The notes under the pieces are model-generated. The model did no database searches and was not told where the DNA came from. It was given only the letters and a program-made list of their open reading frames with translations. A program made the position numbers and the translations under genes. From Trichomonas vaginalis G3 (Eukaryota; Parabasalia; Trichomonadida; Trichomonadidae), in the NCBI RefSeq assembly GCF_026262505.1, contig NC_067207.1, positions 1,372,252 to 1,436,251 of the forward strand: 64,000 nucleotides of DNA. The letters are read 5' to 3'. Below, piece after piece: positions 58,079 to 64,000 of this stretch. Each line of letters starts with the position of its first letter. Position 1 is the stretch's first letter.

Positions 58079-60051
58079 AATTAACTTGATCAAAAATTTT
58101 TAGAGTTCAAAATTTTTATTGAAAAAAATTATTATGGAATTCAATTAAACCGCAAATCATGACAAAAATGTGACACAACATCATATAGTTATGAGTTATT
58201 CTTATATATTATTGCAAAATTTTGCCTTGATAACGCAAAAGTGACAATTTAAATTTTATCATTAACCAGGACAAACATTTGCAGCAGTATTTTCTATTCA
58301 TTGTCACTGACCACGCAGCCACGTAATATCGAAATTCTGTCCTAAGTCTTTGAACTCATACTTCTTAAAAAGAATGCTTTTTTGTTTAAAATTCAAACGA
58401 AGTTTCATTGACCAAACATTGGTCAGTTCATTACATTTGTTAAAACGAGTCATGCTTAAATTCATACCATATGGCTTTATTTCTTTTTTCTTTCTACAAT
58501 ATTGACTTATTCCTTTGGTGAAAGATCATTATCATTATCAGTGAATGTAATATAGTACTACTAGCTAAAAAATCAATTAAATATTCCTTGATTTACAACT
58601 TTATATTGAGTTGATTTGACGTTTTCTTGTTTTAAACGTTTTTTATTTGCAGATTTAGCAACACATGTCAATCTATGTATTAGAACTATTGAATTTAATT
58701 TAAAATGTATTGGTTTAAAAACAATACAGATTAAATGATTCAAATCTTATACAGTTCTAATCTTATTGAGAATTATATGGTATTCTTGTTGAATTAGCTA
58801 AAAAAATTTAATTTGATTCATAAAATTAACTCCAAATATAAAGAATTTACTATTATCTGACATGAATTAATACAAGTTCCGGAATAAAAATAGTTTCGCC
58901 TTAGTTTGAAGACATATTTCTTGTCAATATCGAATCCTATATAATATTTTAATACTAGAAGATTCATTTATGTGTGCTCTTCTCAGAAAATGTTCAAAAG
59001 AATGATAACTGAAAGGACTTTGTTCTTTTATACACTTACTAAAGCCTTGGTTCTGGAAAAAGTGACAATGCCCTCAATTAGCTTGAAAATCACAATATAT
59101 CTCAGATTCTTGTTTGTACAGGCAGAAATAGCTTTCAGGTCAGAGATGAGGAGAGTTAAATGATATTGCTATTCTGAATAAAACAAATATTAATATTGCA
59201 TTTCCAAATAGCCATATATTGCGTTCTGTATTACATACTCAGGATATATTCTCTTTGGTTATTTACGTATGATTGCGATACTTTCGGGTTTTCACTCTTG
59301 GAACCCTGGAATGTGATCTCGACATATTTGTTGATACTTTTCGCTCCAACTCAAGCAATATTGTAAATGGTAATGATCCAAACAGTAAAATTTCGATATT
59401 CTTGAAGATTGGACAAAGTTTTTTTTGCAAAACATAAAAAATTGTATCCTAACAAAGTTCCTTATGCATGATTTAGCCCTTAACAACAGGAAGCTGATTC
59501 GGAGACACCTCCAGTCATTGGAGTACCTATAGATGACAAATTTAGGATATTTCAACCTTATTCAGCGATTATGATTAATTCGATCTTTTTGACTTAATTA
59601 TAAGCTTTGCAGAATCCATATATTTAGTAGGTTCTCTTTTTAACAAAATATTCTTTGGTGATGCGATCAATTAATTGAGAGGAAAATAATCACACCACTC
59701 GAGAATTTTGTACCATTTTATTAATATTTTTGTGGCATATATGCATACACCTTATATTCACATGAGATCATAAAAATAATAATGATCGGTTAATATTAAA
59801 AATTCAGAGCATTACAAACTTTTTATTATAAGGTATTTTCATAGTTATGAAAAATATAGCAATATTTTTCTAGTTCTAGAAAAATTATTATTCTTACAAG
59901 CTCTCAATTATTATTGACATATATCAGAAAAAAATTTAACTTCTATCAAATTTGGAAAACTATCAAAGTTATTTATTACACTATAATCTCATTTAAATTT
60001 TATAAAATTTTTGGAAGGTTGAACCTCTTTTTTTTTTTTTCAAAGTTATCC
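58079..60051. other. Long AT-rich intergenic region
   Basis: A palindrome TGACCAAACATTGGTCA lies at about 58408. Two weak open stretches (near 58972 and 59292) have no coding signature. A short plus-strand stretch around 59490-59600 could be a gene remnant but cannot be named. Confidence 0.5.
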
Positions 60052-61269
60052 ATGATATGGAGCTACATCTCTTTATTGTTTTGCTGTGCCTTTGTCTTAT
60101 CAGAATTATACATAGCAAGCGAAATTTCAGTTGTAGCCAATGCCGATGTTTGGTTTTGTTCAGTAGAAATTAAAAGAAAGTTTAGTAAAACGAAAAATAT
60201 ACTAAATTCTAATTTAATTCGCGAATACACGTATAATATAAGCCAAAAAGTCTTAAATACAAATTCATTGTTCGTGATTAATCAAAAATCTGATAATATC
60301 GACTACGAAATTGAACCAGATCATCATTATCAAGTATTTAACTTCGTTTCCGGGCATTTTTACCATCTTCGCAGTTCATATGTACAACATTCGCTTCATA
60401 TAATTTCAAATAGAAAAGAGATCGTGCCAATCGAACCAAAAATAGTTTCATTCATTCACAGACCATCTAATGGCCGAATAATAGGTTCTTATGAACACGT
60501 TATTGCAACTGGCCATCTTTATTCATATAATTACGGCCATTTTATCGGCGACTTCCTTTGTCCTCTCATGGCAATGCCAGATGAGATCCTACAGAAATCC
60601 TACATCTTTGGAAAAGCTAGATTAAATTTTGTCAACGAATTCTTTAAATGTCTCGGATTTGAAGGCAAATACATCGAAGCAGGCGATAGAGAATGGATAT
60701 ACGCAGAGAACTTATATGTTACTGCCAATCCAAATCCTCATTGCGCCCACTTTGGCCCATTATATAAAAAACTTGGCGACATCATCAAAAAAAGTCTCAA
60801 TATATACGATGTTATACCAAATAGATACATTGTTGCCAACAGAAAGTCCCATATGAGAGTTATTCACAACGTAGAGAACCTGACAAAAGCATTACAACAA
60901 TCTTTTCCTGAAAATAAATACGAAATAGTTGTTGACGAAAAAATGACATTAGAAGAAAGTGCAAAAATATTTGGATACGCGAAATTCATGTTTATGGTTG
61001 TAGGAAGCAACTGTTTCAAGAGTCTTGTCATCAATCCAAAGGCTGTAATTGTTCTTGTCGGCACAAAAGTATATGATAATAGTGCTATAAATGTGATTGG
61101 TTCAAATGGAAACAAAATAGTTTTCTATGTAGAACCAAAGGTAGAACACGCTGGTTATTCGTATAATATATTTAATATTTCTATGGCAATCAAAGCTTCT
61201 AGTATTGCAAATTATTATATAGAGCATGGATGTTTTCCTAATGATCCAGTTGGATCTGTTGTTGTTTAG
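60052..61269 (+). CDS. GT61-family-like (DUF563) glycosyltransferase, type II membrane
   Basis: The product is about 405 residues if started at MIWSYISLLFCCAFVLSELY. This start gives an immediate signal anchor; the longer frame adds 46 AT-biased residues including a poly-Phe run. The luminal domain has the GT61/DUF563 landmarks: NYGHFIGDFLCPLMAMPDE near residue 159, a Rossmann-like RYIVANRKSH, the VVDEKMTLEESAKIF acidic/helix block, and VVGSNCFKSLVINPKAVIVL, the place where many members have HGAGLTN. It would act in the Golgi on surface glycans. The donor sugar cannot be predicted. Confidence 0.7.
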   Translation: MIWSYISLLFCCAFVLSELYIASEISVVANADVWFCSVEIKRKFSKTKNILNSNLIREYTYNISQKVLNTNSLFVINQKSDNIDYEIEPDHHYQVFNFVSGHFYHLRSSYVQHSLHIISNRKEIVPIEPKIVSFIHRPSNGRIIGSYEHVIATGHLYSYNYGHFIGDFLCPLMAMPDEILQKSYIFGKARLNFVNEFFKCLGFEGKYIEAGDREWIYAENLYVTANPNPHCAHFGPLYKKLGDIIKKSLNIYDVIPNRYIVANRKSHMRVIHNVENLTKALQQSFPENKYEIVVDEKMTLEESAKIFGYAKFMFMVVGSNCFKSLVINPKAVIVLVGTKVYDNSAINVIGSNGNKIVFYVEPKVEHAGYSYNIFNISMAIKASSIANYYIEHGCFPNDPVGSVVV

Positions 61270-61308
61270 ATTTAATAATAAATATTTGTTTTGTATTAGA
61301 ATCATAAG

Positions 61309-61427
61309 TATTTTTTAAGGGTGCACTTAGGCCCATCTGACATCTGGTGAGATACGTGATTGAAAAATAACCTTAAAGACTAGAATTGAATACCATGTCA
61401 TATGGCGATAAGTGTGCTGTCACTTTT
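61309..61427. mobile_element. MITE-like repeat, copy 1 (degenerate)
   Basis: It begins ATTTTTTAAGGGTGCACTTA-GGCCCATCTGAC and ends with a related inverted GGCGATAAGTGTGCTGTCAC. It shares its left end with the better copy at 62203-62342. It lies 40 bp after the glycosyltransferase stop, so it may fall in the 3' UTR. Confidence 0.5.
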
Positions 61428-62202
61428 TGAGATGTGTCACCCCTTTATTTGAAAATTTAAGGTTAATGACAATTTTGAGTTGAAGGTAGATGAAAATGAA
61501 TCACTATTATCAATATTTTTTTATCTATTGATATAGTGTGTAGTTCATGCATTAGTTGAGTTATTTTGCCACCACTGGAGGAATGAGGTTAACTAGAATC
61601 CACCTATTAATTATGAAATTCAAAATCTCAATTAGGTGCGGGGATTCGGGCTTAAGGAGAATCTGACAACATTCTCATAATGAAAAATACAGCATAAATA
61701 ACATAGTAATGATTTATTAAATAAGACTTCACTTATGCAGAAACTCAAATTATCTATACTACGATTATTTTTGATTCAAATACTGATCGGTATTAGAAGC
61801 AAAAATAATCATAATCAAGATAAGCGCCCGTAAAAAAGTATACAAAATTGTTAATTTGGATGATCATTTAATTTTGTTATTTTGGATCTTCCTAAACGAT
61901 TATCCGAATTAGCAACCAGATAGCTATCTAATTAAAGAGAAATGCTTATGTATTCCAATAGTAAAATCACTATCTTTACAATTGTTGATTATTAAAAAGT
62001 CTTCTTCAGTCGGCCTTTTGCAATACAATTTATGGGTCATTTATATAAATAGAATGGAATAATCAATTATAGTGCTGAATATTCTAGATTCCTCTTTATA
62101 AATAATTCTAATTTCACCATCATTGAAATTGCGGTTGTATTCTCAATTGGAATATATTTATGAATAGGGGTATTATTTATAAATAAACTTTTTTTATACA
62201 TA
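61428..62202. other. AT-rich intergenic region
   Basis: No supported gene. An ATTATTTTTGATTCAAATAC ... AAAAATAATCATAATC inverted sequence is visible at about 61764-61815. Confidence 0.5.
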
Positions 62203-62342
62203 ATTTTTTAAGGCTGCACTTTCGCCCATCTGACTTTAATTCAAATTTTTGGCAACTGGCGTGAAGCGCCATTGAAACTTAACCTTAAATATACGAATTG
62301 AATGCACTGCCATAGGGGCGTAAGTGCACCCTTAAAAAATTT
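62203..62342. mobile_element. MITE-like repeat, copy 2
   Basis: 140 bp with ~25-bp terminal inverted repeats: AATTTTTTAAGGCTGCACTT-TCGCCC at left and GGGGCGTAAGTGCACCCTTA-AAAAATT at right. Inside is a TGGCGTGAAGCGCCA hairpin. No coding capacity. Two related copies within 1 kb support a small mobile repeat family. Confidence 0.65.
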
Positions 62343-62537
62343 AAATGCCATTTTTTGTCACTTTATTGAACAGCCATGAAAATTTGATGCAAATAATCAA
62401 TTATTATTAACGGATTTTACTTATAATCGATATATTGATGCATGTACACTTAGGTAAAGCCATAATTTCTTATAGAAACACGGCATGCCCTATGAACTTC
62501 AATATAAATTTAATAATCTTCATGTATTATTATTAAT

Positions 62538-63640
62538 TCCGACAAATCATCAATATCAAAATAAACTGCTTCGGGAAATTCTCATGGGATAGATACTTTT
62601 TCCATGATACAATTGATGACGAAAAATCAAATGATGGAACAGCGTTGTTTGATACTTCAAGTTCTTCCAATTATTACATTCATCATTGTTTATTTGAAAA
62701 TTGCAAAGAAAAAGGTGCTATTTACATCCAAAGGGATAATAAAATATGCACATTAATTGAAGAATGTGTGTTTTACAACTGTAGTTCCACTTCAAATGGT
62801 GGATCTGTTTTCTATAACTGCCAAGGTGATGGACAGATTGTTCAACAGCGAACATGCTATTATAAATCAATAGCAAAAGACTATTTCATGGCATTTGCTC
62901 AAGCAGTTTCACCTTCTCCTTCTCATTTGAACCTCACTTTTGATGTTTCTATTTCTAATTGTGGAGAAAATGAAACAAAAGGAGCTTATACATTTTCTGT
63001 TGCATGGGGTGCTATAATTATTTCCCATATAAATAGCACATACAACAAATGCAGTCAATATTCATCAATAGAAAGTGAATTCACTGAAAATGAATGTGCA
63101 TGTGAATACTCAACATTCAGAGAAAACAACCAAACTGAAAGTAATTCACTTGGATTTATTTGTTTTGATGAATCAATTAATCAAACAGTTTATGGTTGCA
63201 ATGTTATTGGAAATAAATGCGAAACAAATGATAACCAAGTTCTATTTTATTGTAGATACAAAGTTAATGTTGTTCGTTGCATATTTAGAAATAACATTGC
63301 AGCTTACATGTTTATGCAAGAATATGATGGTTACCCTTTGACTATTTCAGATTCATATGTTGATAATAATTCAACAACAGGAACAGGAAATGTTATATTT
63401 ATAAATGAAACACAAAATTCCGATTTTAATACTTTTTCTTTTTTTACAAAGAAAATTGTTTTATTAATTCAAAATTATCATATACTAGGTCAAATAACAA
63501 TCCTTTTTTACATAAAATACACAGGCGAAGATAATTTAAACAATCACAATTTTTCTTTTATTTTTTTTGCCACTATCAATATGGGAATAAAATGGTCTAT
63601 CATTATTGACAGATTCTATTGTTATTCTATATATTATTGA
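62538..63640 (+). pseudogene. Pmp-like surface protein fragment
   Basis: The open stretch has no ATG at its beginning and reads from a stop near 62537, so the 5' end is missing. It contains Cys-rich repeats of the polymorphic-membrane-protein/beta-helix kind (CLFENCKEKGAIYI, GGSVFYNC, CIFRNNIAAY), as in the large trichomonad Pmp-like surface family. After about 63430 the sequence becomes AT-biased and loses the repeat pattern, and no C-terminal transmembrane segment or cytoplasmic tail is seen. It is therefore truncated at both ends and probably inactive. Confidence 0.6.
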
Positions 63641-64000
63641 ATCAGAAAATATTTTCAAACCAGAGGTATGCTGACTACCCTTGATACAGGCCAAATGCCC
63701 CCAAATTTTGAATATAGCTTCTATGCATGCTTGTGAGCAATGTTTGTATGACCATGAAAGAAAAACTATCAGCCAACATAGTAATTTCATATATTTTATG
63801 TTCAGATTATTTTTGCCATTTTTGAATTTTTTAAATTTTTTACATATTTAGCTGATTTATTCGAATTATGAATCGACAAAAACTAATTATTTTAAGTTCT
63901 AAAATAATATTAATGCTTAAATTTCATATATTACAATAATGAATAAAAATATTATATTAATCATCATAAAGTATGATTGAAATTAAACCATTCAGATTGT
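63641..64000. other. AT-rich right edge
   Basis: No open frame or repeat that I can support. Confidence 0.5.

Noticed and set aside
58972-59555. Two short open frames in the host spacer
   Set aside because: No initiator in front, AT-driven composition and no recognisable family; treated as non-coding.

Overview
The window looks like Trichomonas DNA, most likely T. vaginalis or a close relative. The host genes at the right have no introns and show the strongly biased codon use of that genus. Two of them have an initiator-like TCAC(A/T)T motif just before the ATG. They include an EF-hand/four-CH fimbrin, a nucleoside phosphorylase, an exportin-1-like karyopherin, a GT61-like glycosyltransferase and a Pmp-like surface-protein remnant. 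Roughly the first 48 kb is mobile DNA.

Layout. (1) Positions 1-15788 hold Polinton/Maverick element A: protein-primed DNA polymerase B with an embedded HNH domain, retroviral-type integrase, a phage-like tail fibre, jelly-roll structural proteins, packaging ATPase, major capsid protein and small virion-type genes. (2) Positions 15789 to about 48125 are bounded by two oppositely oriented arrays of a ~121-bp tandem repeat (about 11 and 55 copies). Between them lie the two halves of an IS481/IS3-like integrase gene. (3) A second Polinton, element B (17800-40660), sits inside that integrase gene. It has ~0.69-kb terminal inverted repeats that each carry a gene, and a TTGAA target duplication. Element B in turn contains a 1.24-kb palindromic TA-flanked non-autonomous transposon (28856-30095). 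This makes at least three levels of nesting. (4) Positions 48126-64000 are host DNA with widely spaced genes, a 120-bp minisatellite, small MITE-like repeats and hairpin-rich spacers.

How the parts fit. Each Polinton codes for replication (PolB), integration (integrase) and a virion set (double-jelly-roll MCP, jelly-roll proteins, FtsK/HerA-type ATPase, fibre). Both are fossils: the replication and integration genes look whole, while each element has about half a dozen breaks, mostly in virion genes. No adenain-like protease was recognised in either.

Most interesting signals: a conserved ~100-bp non-coding block with GGTCACC-type iterons shared by the two diverged Polintons; a phage baseplate/tail-fibre module in both; a family of short double-hairpin repeats, two of them read in frame inside genes; perfect or near-perfect palindromes at the same codon of two KilA-N genes; the HNH domain in PolB; and the inverted giant minisatellite arrays around the split integrase. 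Functional statements come from motif reading only; no database search was possible.
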